From assembly GCA_944383465.1 (NCBI GenBank), contig CALWPQ010000015.1, positions 1 to 54,003 on the forward strand: a DNA stretch of 54,003 bases, written 5' to 3'. Of this stretch, positions 25,437 to 33,607 are shown one piece after another. This DNA comes from an uncultured Clostridia bacterium. GTDB taxonomy: Bacteria > Bacillota > Clostridia > Peptostreptococcales > Anaerovoracaceae. Under the pieces are notes generated by a model. The model was not told the DNA's origin and searched no databases. It saw nothing but the letters and a program-made list of their open reading frames with translations. Position 1 is the first letter of the stretch; every line of letters begins with the position of its first letter. A program made the position numbers and the translations under genes.

Positions 25437-25466
25437 TTGACGCATGCGCAGAATAAGTAGTATAAT
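25437..25466 (+). promoter_or_regulatory. Sigma-A promoter of antiporter gene
   Basis: TTGACG, 18 bases, TATAAT; about 80 bases before the antiporter ATG. Confidence 0.75.
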
Positions 25467-25544
25467 ACAAACGATAAAATATATTTGTGTATTTTATTAC
25501 GGAATTTTTTATCTTATGTTTTACTTAGTAGAAAGAGGAGAAAA

Positions 25545-27029
25545 ATGGGCAAGAAAATCCCTTTGTGGCAAGTATTGATTGTGCTTTTATTCGCAATTCT
25601 TTGCTTTACCCACGGCTCCGGCGTACTGGGCAGAGCGTTCGGTGACGCCTTTGCGTGCTCTTACGGCGAGCTTCACATTCCGCTCGTAGTAGCCGCAGTC
25701 TTCGCTGCTATTGTAGCAGCATTAAACGGTTGGAAGTGGTCGTTTATCGAAAACGGTATAGTTGCATGTATCAATCGTGCAATGGCAGCACTTCTTATAC
25801 TTATGACAGTAGGTATCCTTATGGGTGCGTGGATCGCAGCCGGTGTAGTACCTGCTATGATTTACTACGGACTTGCTATTCTTAAGCCGAGCATTTTCCT
25901 TATCGCAGCTTGTCTGCTTTGCTTCATCTGCGCAATGGCGACAGGTTCATCCTGGACGACTGTAGGAACTATCGGCGTAGCTCTTGTAGGTATCGGTACA
26001 GCGCTCGGTCTTAATATTGCAATGTGCGGCGGCGCTATGGTAGCCGGTGCGTATGCGGGAGACAAGATGTCGCCGATGTCGGATACGACAAACCTTTCGC
26101 CGGCAATGGCAGGTACAGACCTCTTTACTCATATCAAGCATATGATGTGGACTGTAACACCTTCATTTATCATAGCTCTTATCGTTTACGGCATTATGGG
26201 CTTTATGAGCTCGGGCGGAGAAGCTGATATGTCGATGGCGGCAGAACTTCAGGCATCTATTAAGGAATGCTTCGATATCAACCTCGCACTTCTTATTCCG
26301 CCGTGCATTGTTATCGCAATGGTAATCTTCAAGATTCCGGCTCTTCCGGGACTCTTCGGAGGTATCGCGGTTGCGATGGTTCTCGGTTCGATATTCCAGG
26401 GTATTCACCTTGGGGACTGGTACGGATATCTCCACTACGGCTTTGCATTTGCGGATCCTGACGCTGTAGATCCGTTCCTTGTAGATCTTTTGACAAGAGG
26501 CGGTCTTGACGGTATGATGTGGACCATTTCAATGGGATTTGCGGCTCTTGCTTTCGGCGGCATTATGGAAGCAACAGGAATGCTTGAAACTCTCGTAGAT
26601 GTAATGAGCAGGCTGGCAAAGGGTGCAAAGGGTCTTATGCTTACGACAATCGTAACGACAATACTTACTCTTATGATCTGCTGCGACCAGTATATGGCGC
26701 TCCTGCTCCCGGGCGCAATGTTCAGAGAAAAGTTCGAGGATATGAGGCTGGCACCGGAGAATCTTTCGCGAATACTCGAAGACGCAGGTACTGTTGTATC
26801 GCCGATCATCCCTTGGACAACATGCGCGATGACAATGTCATCGTTTATGGGCATTCCGGCAATTTCATATGCACCGTATGCGATACTCTGCTGGGTAAAT
26901 CCATTCGTATCGGCATTCTATGCTATCACAGGAATTTCTGTTCATAAGCTTTCGGACGAAGAATATGAGAGAATTCTCGCCAACAGAGAGAAGACAAGAC
27001 AGGAAGCTCTTGAAGCTCTTAAGGCATAA
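25545..27029 (+). CDS. Na+/H+ antiporter NhaC family protein
   Basis: 494-residue polytopic membrane protein with about 11-12 segments. The block CAMATGSSWTTVGTIGVALVGIGTALG followed by AGAYAGDKMSPMSDTTNLSPAMAGTDLFTHI is the NhaC signature. Members exchange sodium for protons; some next to amino-acid catabolic genes are thought to exchange amino acids. Its place after arcBAC suggests either pH/ion balance during ammonia production or arginine/ornithine traffic; the sequence cannot decide. ATG 25545 follows GAGGAG; the longer open frame upstream has no ribosome site. Confidence 0.88.
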   Translation: MGKKIPLWQVLIVLLFAILCFTHGSGVLGRAFGDAFACSYGELHIPLVVAAVFAAIVAALNGWKWSFIENGIVACINRAMAALLILMTVGILMGAWIAAGVVPAMIYYGLAILKPSIFLIAACLLCFICAMATGSSWTTVGTIGVALVGIGTALGLNIAMCGGAMVAGAYAGDKMSPMSDTTNLSPAMAGTDLFTHIKHMMWTVTPSFIIALIVYGIMGFMSSGGEADMSMAAELQASIKECFDINLALLIPPCIVIAMVIFKIPALPGLFGGIAVAMVLGSIFQGIHLGDWYGYLHYGFAFADPDAVDPFLVDLLTRGGLDGMMWTISMGFAALAFGGIMEATGMLETLVDVMSRLAKGAKGLMLTTIVTTILTLMICCDQYMALLLPGAMFREKFEDMRLAPENLSRILEDAGTVVSPIIPWTTCAMTMSSFMGIPAISYAPYAILCWVNPFVSAFYAITGISVHKLSDEEYERILANREKTRQEALEALKA

Positions 27030-27065
27030 TGTTGATGACGTTGAACTTATTAACATAAAACGAAT

Positions 27066-27100
27066 AAAAGCCGAGTGCAGTCTTTTGCATTCGGTTTTTA
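27066..27100 (+). terminator. Terminator after nhaC-like gene
   Basis: AAAGCCGA-TGCA pairs with TGCA-TCGGTTT with one mismatch, followed by TTTAT. Confidence 0.75.
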
Positions 27101-27238
27101 TCTTTAAAATAAAGTATCTTTTTTATATCATAATATGGCATAATGTGATAAAATATATTTATATTTAAATAGAAAAAGAAAAGTTAAGCTTAGTCTAAAA
27201 GGAAAACAAGTTTTTCGTAAAAAGGAGCGTGAATTAAA

Positions 27239-28645
27239 ATGAAAGAATATCAGCTTTTTATAGACGGCAAATGGACAGCCGGAGCCGAAGACAGGTGGAT
27301 AGAAGTGGAAAATCCGGCGACCAAAGAAATTATAGGAAAAGTACCGCGCGGAAACGCGGAGGATGTGGACAGAGCCGTTGCTGCGGCAAGAGCGGCAGCG
27401 GAAAGCTGGGCGGCAAAAGCGCCGCACGAGCGCTCTGAATTTTTACGCAAACTTTCAGAAGTGATAGAAAAGCGCAAGGATGAATTTTGCACGACTATTT
27501 CAAGTGAACTTGGCATACCGCTCAAGTACGCGTTTGATTATCATGTAAGCGGAGCGATAAGAGAGGCAAAATATTTTGCCGATATGTGTGAAAATTTTGA
27601 ATATGAGCAGAAAACAGATTGCGGAATGATAAGAAGAGAACCTTTCGGAGTGGTAGCGGGTATTACACCTTGGAACTATCCGCTCGATCAGGCGACATTC
27701 AAACTGTTTGCGGCGATGGCGGCCGGCAACACCGTAGTGCTTAAGCCGAGCCAGAACGCGCCGCTCTGCTGCTGCATTCTGGCAGAGGCAATTGAAGAAG
27801 CTGGATTTCCAAACGGAGTCTTTAATCTCGTAACGGGCGCAGGCGGCGAAGTGGGAAATGCCATTGCGCTGCACGAGGGTATCGACGCTCTTTCATTTAC
27901 GGGCTCGACAAGCGGAGGAATAGAAGTAGGAAAACTCGCGCTCAGCACAGTAAAGAAAATTACACTTGAACTGGGAGGCAAATCGCCTCTTGTGGTGCTT
28001 GAGGGTGCAGACCTTGAGGCGGCGGTAGCTGATGCATGCAGCTCAGCGTTTATGAATACGGGGCAGACCTGCTGCGCATACACGAGAATGCTGATACCGG
28101 AAGCTAAAAAAGATGAGATTGAAGCGCTGCTCAAAGCAGAGGCCGAAAAATATATTACAGGCGATCCGCTTGACCCTGAGACTGAAGTAGGCCCGCTTAT
28201 TTCCGAGAAAGCGTTTAACAAGGTAAAAGGATATATTGAAAAGGGTATAGCTGAAAATGCAAGGCTCATAGCGGGCGGCGTACCTGAAAACTGTGATAAA
28301 GGCTATTATGTAAACCCTACTATTTTCTCTGATGTATCAAACGATATGACGATAGCGAGGGAAGAAATATTCGGACCGGTGCTGGCCGTTATTCCTTACA
28401 AGACCGAGGAGGAGGCTCTTGCGATTGCAAACGATACGAATTACGGACTTTACGGCGCTGTGTACGGCGAGCCGGCGGCGGCACTCGAATTTGCCAAGAA
28501 GATAAAAGCGGGTGGCGTGCATGTAAACGGTGCCGGCGGCGGAGTTGATATGCCTTTTGGCGGTTACAAGCAGTCGGGAATAGGAAGAGAAGGGGGCACC
28601 TTTGGCTTTGAAGATTTTCTGGAGATAAAGGCTCTTTGTTATTAG
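27239..28645 (+). CDS. NAD(P)-dependent aldehyde dehydrogenase
   Basis: 468 residues. TPWNYPLDQATFK, FTGSTSGGIEVGK, LELGGKSPLVVL (general base Glu) and NTGQTCCAYTR (catalytic Cys) are intact, as is the C-terminal MPFGGYKQSGIGREGG. The opening YQLFIDGKW-x-AG-x-EDRWIEVENPAT is of the betaine/gamma-aminobutyraldehyde type, unlike the class 3 enzyme at 57-1442. The downstream GntR regulator begins 32 bases later and may sense its substrate. It is not a gamma-glutamyl-phosphate reductase despite proB and proC nearby. Confidence 0.88.
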   Translation: MKEYQLFIDGKWTAGAEDRWIEVENPATKEIIGKVPRGNAEDVDRAVAAARAAAESWAAKAPHERSEFLRKLSEVIEKRKDEFCTTISSELGIPLKYAFDYHVSGAIREAKYFADMCENFEYEQKTDCGMIRREPFGVVAGITPWNYPLDQATFKLFAAMAAGNTVVLKPSQNAPLCCCILAEAIEEAGFPNGVFNLVTGAGGEVGNAIALHEGIDALSFTGSTSGGIEVGKLALSTVKKITLELGGKSPLVVLEGADLEAAVADACSSAFMNTGQTCCAYTRMLIPEAKKDEIEALLKAEAEKYITGDPLDPETEVGPLISEKAFNKVKGYIEKGIAENARLIAGGVPENCDKGYYVNPTIFSDVSNDMTIAREEIFGPVLAVIPYKTEEEALAIANDTNYGLYGAVYGEPAAALEFAKKIKAGGVHVNGAGGGVDMPFGGYKQSGIGREGGTFGFEDFLEIKALCY

Positions 28646-28677
28646 AATTGTATTAAAGGAACGGTGAGAATAGATTT

Positions 28678-29298
28678 ATGGCAATAATAAAATCCCTGAG
28701 CGATCAAGTTTATGAGTATGTTTTTCATAGGATAAAGATTGGAAAAATCGCCGTCGGAGATAAAATAGACGAAGCCGAACTCATAAAAGAACTTGGTATC
28801 AGCAGAACACCGATAAGAGAAGCGCTGATACAGATGACGTCGGACAATCTCCTTGAAAATGTTCCGCGCAAGGGCTTTTTCGTGAAAAGTGTAGATGAGG
28901 TGGAGATGCAGGAATGCTTTGCAGTTATAGCGCAGCTTGACGCTTACGCTATGGAACTGGCAATGCCTAACATAGAAAAGGATCATATTTCGAGAATGAC
29001 AACTGCTGTTGACAAGATGAGCTTGGCTATAAGTAAGGCCGACGAAGATATGTATTACGACTGGGAAGAGGAGTTTCATACTGTATACAGGGAAGCATGC
29101 GGCAATAAGGTGCTTACAAATATGATCAGGGAGTTGACGAGGAAGGCTTTTCGCTCCGAAGCATTTACAAAAAATACGGCGACTAAAAAGGACTACTGGG
29201 AAATTGTAAACGGCGACCACGCGGCACTTGTAGAAGCCGTGGAAAGACGCGATATAGAAGCGGCTAAGAGATGCCTGCGCAAACACTGGACCGAGTAA
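28678..29298 (+). CDS. GntR-family transcriptional regulator (FCD domain)
   Basis: 206 residues. Winged HTH at residues 10-70 (IDEAELIKELGISRTPIREALIQMTSDNLLENVPRKGFFV), then an all-helical FCD-type ligand domain whose metal-binding pattern is suggested by the Asp/His residues around EEEFHTVYREACGN and NGDHAALVEAVERRD. Such regulators usually respond to small carboxylates or amino acids and repress adjacent catabolic genes; here the upstream aldehyde dehydrogenase is the likely target. Confidence 0.88.
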   Translation: MAIIKSLSDQVYEYVFHRIKIGKIAVGDKIDEAELIKELGISRTPIREALIQMTSDNLLENVPRKGFFVKSVDEVEMQECFAVIAQLDAYAMELAMPNIEKDHISRMTTAVDKMSLAISKADEDMYYDWEEEFHTVYREACGNKVLTNMIRELTRKAFRSEAFTKNTATKKDYWEIVNGDHAALVEAVERRDIEAAKRCLRKHWTE

Positions 29299-29299
29299 G

Positions 29300-29335
29300 C
29301 AAGGCATCGGGTAAGGCGGCGTTACGCCTGCCTTG
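29300..29335 (+). terminator. Possible hairpin/attenuator before proB
   Basis: CAAGGCA pairs with TGCCTTG, with GGCG/CGCC inside, just after the GntR stop. The following sequence has only a weak T-rich run, so it may be a partial terminator or a message-stability hairpin. Confidence 0.4.
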
Positions 29336-29362
29336 AGCAATTTATTTTCGAGGTATTGACAA

Positions 29363-30160
29363 ATGAAAAGTATGAGTGACGCAATAAATAATTCAAGAAA
29401 GATCGTCATCAAGATAGGCAGCAATGTGCTTTCCGATGACAACGGCACGGTTAACAGAGAGATTTTACATAATATAGCCGAGCAGGTTGTACGGCTTATG
29501 GAAATGGGCAAACAGGTTGTAATAGTGTCATCAGGCGCGGGCATATGCGGTGTAGGGGCTATCAACAAATGGAGCAGGCGAGGCGACGTCAACTACAAGC
29601 AGGCGCTGTGCGCTATTGGGCAGGTAGAACTGATGATGGCATACAAAGAATATTTCGGCGATTACGATATTCATGTGGGGCAAATACTGCTTACAGCCGA
29701 AGATTTCAGCGATGCGAGCAGAACGCTGTACATAAGAAACGCATTGTTTACCCTCGTAGATGAGGGCGTTGTTCCGATAATAAATGAAAACGACAGTGTA
29801 TGCGTAGATGAGATAAACAGCATCGGTGATAACGATACGCTTTCGGCGCTCACAACAAATTTATGGTCGGCGGACGTGCTCATAATTCTTTCCGATATTG
29901 ATGGAGTCTTTGACAAAGACCCTAAGACGCATAAGGATGCAAAGCTGATTACGGAAATACACGATATCGACGAGACGATGAAGAGCATAGACACAGACGG
30001 CAAAAGCTCGTTCGGCACTGGCGGCGTAGTGTGCAAGATAGAAGCGGCGCGCACCGTAAATAATTACGGCATTCCGATGCTGCTCTTAAACGGAAAGAAA
30101 AAGAATATAATTATTGACGCGCTTGCGGGGAACGGTGCGGGTACGCTGTTTACAAAATAA
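29363..30160 (+). CDS. proB: Glutamate 5-kinase
   Basis: 265 residues, the short form of ProB without the C-terminal PUA domain. KIVIKIGSNVLSDDNG and VIVSSGAGICGVGAINK form the nucleotide and glutamate sites, with NENDSVCVDEINSIGDNDTLSA and LIILSDIDGVFDKDPKTH downstream. It makes gamma-glutamyl phosphate, the first step of proline synthesis, and is normally inhibited by proline. proA, usually next door, is absent from the window. A GAGG site lies 12 bases upstream, a little far. Confidence 0.93.
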   Translation: MKSMSDAINNSRKIVIKIGSNVLSDDNGTVNREILHNIAEQVVRLMEMGKQVVIVSSGAGICGVGAINKWSRRGDVNYKQALCAIGQVELMMAYKEYFGDYDIHVGQILLTAEDFSDASRTLYIRNALFTLVDEGVVPIINENDSVCVDEINSIGDNDTLSALTTNLWSADVLIILSDIDGVFDKDPKTHKDAKLITEIHDIDETMKSIDTDGKSSFGTGGVVCKIEAARTVNNYGIPMLLLNGKKKNIIIDALAGNGAGTLFTK

Positions 30161-30259
30161 TGGCGATAGCCGGATTGTGAAACCGAATTACGGAAGCAGT
30201 GATGCGATAAGACGCGAAAGGGCAGACGGAAATTTCATATTAAAGGCGGAGGAACGGGT

Positions 30260-31066
30260 ATGGAACTTAAATACGGATTTATAGGCGCAGGCAATATGGG
30301 CGGCGCAATACTTCGCGGAGCGCTCGCAGGAGGGGCGCTGGCGGCGGAGGAAACTGCGGTATTCGGCGTACAGAAGGATAAGCTTGCGCATACAGCTGCA
30401 GAGCTAAAAATAGCGCCGTATACTGATGTACAGGAAATAGTGCGCGACTGCAAAATACTAATTTTTGGTTTTAAGCCGCAGAAATTCGATGAAGTAGTGC
30501 CGAAAATCGCCGAGGTATATACAAACGATAAAGTAGTGGTTTCAATGGCCGCGGGCATAAGCATAGCTTATCTTGAAGATTATCTCGGCGAAGGTGCCAA
30601 AATCGTGCGTATTATGCCAAATACACCGGCGCTTGTGGGCGCAGGTATGACATCCGTCAGCAGAAACGGAAATGTGACAGACACTGAGCTTGCAGATGTG
30701 AAGCGTATATTTGACGCGCTCGGACGCGCAGCAGAAGTGCCGGAAGATATGATACATGCAGTAATAGGCGTTTCGGGCAGCAGCCCTGCTTTTACATATA
30801 TGTATATAGATGCGCTGGCAAAGGAGGCGCAGAGCGGCGGTATGGAGAGCGCAAAGGCTCTTGAATTTGCGGCGCAGGCTGTGCTGGGGGCAGCAAAAAT
30901 GGTGCTCGAGACGGGACTTTTGCCGGAGCAGCTCAGAATAAATGTCTGTTCGCCGGGCGGTACGACTATAGAAGGCGTGGAAAAGCTGCGTGAGCTCAAA
31001 TTTGAAGAGACTATACGTGCAGGTGCAAGGGCCGCTGTAGAAAAGTCGAAAACAATGACTAAGTAG
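30260..31066 (+). CDS. proC: Pyrroline-5-carboxylate reductase
   Basis: 268 residues. The N-terminal Rossmann motif GFIGAGNMGGAILRGAL binds NAD(P)H, and the C-terminal VCSPGGTTIEGVEKLRE is the family signature region (normally S-PGGTT-x-G). It reduces pyrroline-5-carboxylate to proline, which can be fed from glutamate or from ornithine made by the upstream deiminase pathway. GGAGG precedes the ATG. 99 bases behind proB. Confidence 0.93.
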   Translation: MELKYGFIGAGNMGGAILRGALAGGALAAEETAVFGVQKDKLAHTAAELKIAPYTDVQEIVRDCKILIFGFKPQKFDEVVPKIAEVYTNDKVVVSMAAGISIAYLEDYLGEGAKIVRIMPNTPALVGAGMTSVSRNGNVTDTELADVKRIFDALGRAAEVPEDMIHAVIGVSGSSPAFTYMYIDALAKEAQSGGMESAKALEFAAQAVLGAAKMVLETGLLPEQLRINVCSPGGTTIEGVEKLRELKFEETIRAGARAAVEKSKTMTK

Positions 31067-31140
31067 AGACTGAATGTTATCAAAGAAGCAGAAGCGAAAT
31101 TGCAGAGTTTGAGCCGTGAATTTTGGGAGATGATAAATAT

Positions 31141-31686
31141 ATGACATTTAAAGAAGAGACGATAAGAAGCGAAAGGGTATATGAAGGCAGAGTGATAAAT
31201 TTGAGGCGCGATGAGGTGATGACCGTGAGCGGCAAACCTTCAGTGCGCGAAATAGTGGAGCACGGCGGCGGTGTTGCGCTCGTGGCTGTAACCGACGAGG
31301 GCAAGATAATAATGGAACGGCAGTTCAGAAAGCCGCTGGAGCGTGATGTGCTTGAAATACCTGCGGGAAAGCTTGAGGCAGGCGAAGACCCGCTCGAAGC
31401 TGCAGGACGCGAGCTGGCCGAAGAGACGGGGTACAGAGCTGAAAACATAGAGTACCTAACGCGTTATTATCCGTCCGTAGGCTATTGTCAGGAGTCGCTT
31501 TATATGTATCTCTGCACAGGCCTTACAAAGGGCGAGACCTGCCCTGACGAGGATGAAGCTATAGACATATACGAGTACAGCTTTGAGGAACTCTGCGACA
31601 TGATAGACAGAGGAGAGCTTGAGGATGGCAAAAGCATAGCAGCGCTTTTTGCTGCATCGCTTAGAATCACAAAAAAGGGAAAATAA
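31141..31686 (+). CDS. Nudix hydrolase, ADP-ribose pyrophosphatase type
   Basis: 181 residues. The Nudix box is complete: GKLEAGEDPLEAAGRELAEE followed by TGY (G-x5-E-x7-RE-x2-EE-x-G). The N-terminal dimerisation strands (FKEETIRSERVYEGRVINLRRDEV) match NudF/ADP-ribose pyrophosphatases. ATG 31141 follows GGGAG; an upstream TTG is rejected. In Bacillus nudF also lies near spoIIM and xerD, and that neighbourhood is kept here. Its last 20 bases overlap the end of spoIIM on the other strand. Confidence 0.88.
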   Translation: MTFKEETIRSERVYEGRVINLRRDEVMTVSGKPSVREIVEHGGGVALVAVTDEGKIIMERQFRKPLERDVLEIPAGKLEAGEDPLEAAGRELAEETGYRAENIEYLTRYYPSVGYCQESLYMYLCTGLTKGETCPDEDEAIDIYEYSFEELCDMIDRGELEDGKSIAALFAASLRITKKGK

Positions 31687-32281
31687 AGGCTTCTATGAGG
31701 CAGGCGGCGATGACGAGCAGCGCCAGCACAATATATACAGCGATATAGAGATCCGTTCCAAAAGCATTGGAGCGGATACTTTTTTTATAGCGTTTGCTTT
31801 TTGCAGAAAGTACCGAAACTCCATAGCTTTGCGCGGCTGCGGCTGCTATTATAAAAGTCGGTATAAGCAAGAGATTTTGAGGCAGCATAGACGAAAGAAG
31901 CAGCGGCACGCCGCCAACGGAAAAAGTTTCGAGCACGAGCCCTGCGGAAAATCCGAGAGCCATTCCCTTGTATATAAGAACTATATGCGCGGCCGGAAAA
32001 CCTATCGCAGAAAGTCCTGAGAGCATCATCAGGACGAGCAGAAATATATTGAGTGAGGCGCTTGAAAGAAAAGGGTTGCCGTAGTTTGCGGCGGAAAGGC
32101 CATCTGTGAAAAGATATTGATTGAGGAACTGCGCGGCGTCGAGCTTACCTTCCTGATCCATAGAAAGCTCAAGAAAAACACCGGCGGAAATACCGATGAG
32201 AAACAGAAATGAAGATATAAAGAGATTTGTTTTGCTGCCGAGCGCGGCTTCTCCTATTTGCATAAGTTTACGTTTTTTCAT
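31667..32281 (-). CDS. spoIIM: Stage II sporulation protein M family membrane protein
   Basis: 204 residues with about five membrane segments. The pattern FISSFLFLIGISAGVFLEL, an extracellular loop, then a block of hydrophobic helices with FPAAHIVLIYKGMALGFSAGLVLETF (the conserved GxxLGFSxG-type motif) identifies SpoIIM, part of the SpoIIDMP complex that thins septal peptidoglycan during engulfment. ATG 32281 follows AGAGAGG; the frame is open far upstream but without a ribosome site. Here the gene faces its neighbours nudF and xerD, whereas in Bacillus they are collinear. Confidence 0.85.
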   Translation of the reverse strand: MKKRKLMQIGEAALGSKTNLFISSFLFLIGISAGVFLELSMDQEGKLDAAQFLNQYLFTDGLSAANYGNPFLSSASLNIFLLVLMMLSGLSAIGFPAAHIVLIYKGMALGFSAGLVLETFSVGGVPLLLSSMLPQNLLLIPTFIIAAAAAQSYGVSVLSAKSKRYKKSIRSNAFGTDLYIAVYIVLALLVIAACLIEAFIFPFL

Positions 32282-32521
32282 TTTGTACCTCTCTGAAGTC
32301 TTATTTTGCAGGCGGCATACTGACTGCCTGCGAATAATGCACTTGTCAATGGCGCTGCGCGGAATTTCGAAACTGTAATTATTTGCCGCTCCGCCGAGCT
32401 TTTGCAGCGAGCAAAAATCTGTGAATGCCGCTCGCATTATGTAAAGCATTTTGTACAAGTATATGCGAGCAGGCTCTGTTTTAGGACTGTTCAAAAAAGG
32501 ACTTTTTTCGACAACATATTA

Positions 32522-32550
32522 TTGTAAACCTGACTGTTTTCTGTTATACT
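32522..32550 (+). promoter_or_regulatory. Extended -10 promoter of xerD-like gene
   Basis: TTGTAA, 17 bases, TATACT with TG one base before the -10; 20 bases before the start codon. Confidence 0.6.
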
Positions 32551-32569
32551 CGTAGTTACGGAGGCGGCA

Positions 32570-33451
32570 ATGTATATGGAAGAATATAAAGACTATTTGA
32601 TAAATGTAAAAAAGATATCTCAGAATACTCTTGCTGCGTATATAGGAGATATAGAGGAATTTTCCGCGTTTCTTAAGGAGAAAGGTGTCAACTCTCCTGC
32701 CGACGCCAAAAACACGGAAGTGGTATCGTACCTTCTCAAGCTCAGAGAGGACGGAAAATCGGCTGCGACTGTGAACAGAAAGCTTGCCTCAGTGAGAATG
32801 TTCTATAAATATCTCACTGAGAAAAAAGTCATTTCTGACAATCCTGCAGCAAGCATAAAATCTGTTAAAATAGAGAAAAAGGGTATAGAGTATCTGACGA
32901 TAGAAGAAGTGGACAGACTGCTTTCGCTGCCAGACGATTCACTCAAAGGAAAGCGCGATAAAGCGATTCTCGAAGTGCTTTATGCAACAGGCATAAGAGT
33001 GAGCGAGCTTGTGGATGTGAAGCTATACGATGTTAATATAAGAATGGGCTTTATTTCCTGCACGGGCGAGCGCAGCAAGGCGCGCATCATTCCGCTCGGA
33101 AGACCGGCCCGCGCAGCGCTTGAAGAATATATATACGATGTCAGAAAAGCTTTCGTACGCGGAAATAAAAAGGAAGAAACCCTATTTGTAAACTACCACG
33201 GAGGCAAACTTACGAGGCAGGGACTCTGGAAAATAATAAAAGACTACGCTCAAAAAGCGGACATCGGGAGTAAGATAACGCCGCAGACTCTCAGAAATTC
33301 GTTTGCCGTGCATATGGTGCAGAACGGCGCGGACTTAAAATCGCTTCAGGAGCTGCTCGGGCATGAGGATATTTCCGCAACCCAGATATATCTGTCAGTG
33401 ACGAAAAATAGAATAAAGGATGTGTATGACAGGACGCATCCGCGCGCATAA
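32570..33451 (+). CDS. XerD-like tyrosine recombinase with two replaced catalytic residues
   Basis: 293 residues, the XerD length, with SAM-like N-domain (1-90) and catalytic domain. Arg143 (ATGIRVSEL), Arg242 (TLRNSF), His265 (LLGHEDIS) and Tyr274 (TTQIY-type, here ATQIYLSV) are in place. The conserved beta-hairpin Lys (GKGxKER in XerD) is Glu167 here (GERSKAR), and the conserved His of H-x-L-R is Gln239 (PQTLR). It therefore looks like XerD by synteny (nudF, spoIIM, xerD) and end sequence (DVYDRTHPRA) but may be weakly active or specialised. GGAGG precedes ATG 32570. Confidence 0.85.
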   Translation: MYMEEYKDYLINVKKISQNTLAAYIGDIEEFSAFLKEKGVNSPADAKNTEVVSYLLKLREDGKSAATVNRKLASVRMFYKYLTEKKVISDNPAASIKSVKIEKKGIEYLTIEEVDRLLSLPDDSLKGKRDKAILEVLYATGIRVSELVDVKLYDVNIRMGFISCTGERSKARIIPLGRPARAALEEYIYDVRKAFVRGNKKEETLFVNYHGGKLTRQGLWKIIKDYAQKADIGSKITPQTLRNSFAVHMVQNGADLKSLQELLGHEDISATQIYLSVTKNRIKDVYDRTHPRA

Positions 33452-33469
33452 TGAGCATAATAACGAATT

Positions 33470-33518
33470 AAAGCCGGACGGGGTTTCGTAAAGACAACTG
33501 TCCGGCCTTTGTTTTTTT
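33470..33518 (+). terminator. Terminator after xerD-like gene
   Basis: AAAGCCGGAC pairs with GTCCGGC-TTT around a 20-base loop, then seven T. Confidence 0.85.
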
Positions 33519-33548
33519 GTATTTATGCTGTGCGGCGAATAATACAAG

Positions 33549-33577
33549 TTTACAAGTTTTCAGAATAATGATATAAT
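33549..33577 (+). promoter_or_regulatory. Strong promoter of EF-G-like gene
   Basis: TTTACA, 17 bases, TGATATAAT (extended -10), about 30 bases before the start codon. Confidence 0.8.
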
Positions 33578-33607
33578 ATAGAAAATACATTATGGGAGGT
33601 CTTAGAT

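Noticed and set aside
28642..29592. 316-codon open frame on the minus strand
   Set aside because: It runs antisense across the GntR regulator and proB, both clear genes, and its product has no family-like pattern and a Ser/Leu/Cys-rich composition.
32570..33451. Integrase of a mobile element
   Set aside because: Length, C-terminal sequence and the nudF/spoIIM context match chromosomal XerD; no attachment repeats or cargo genes are seen.
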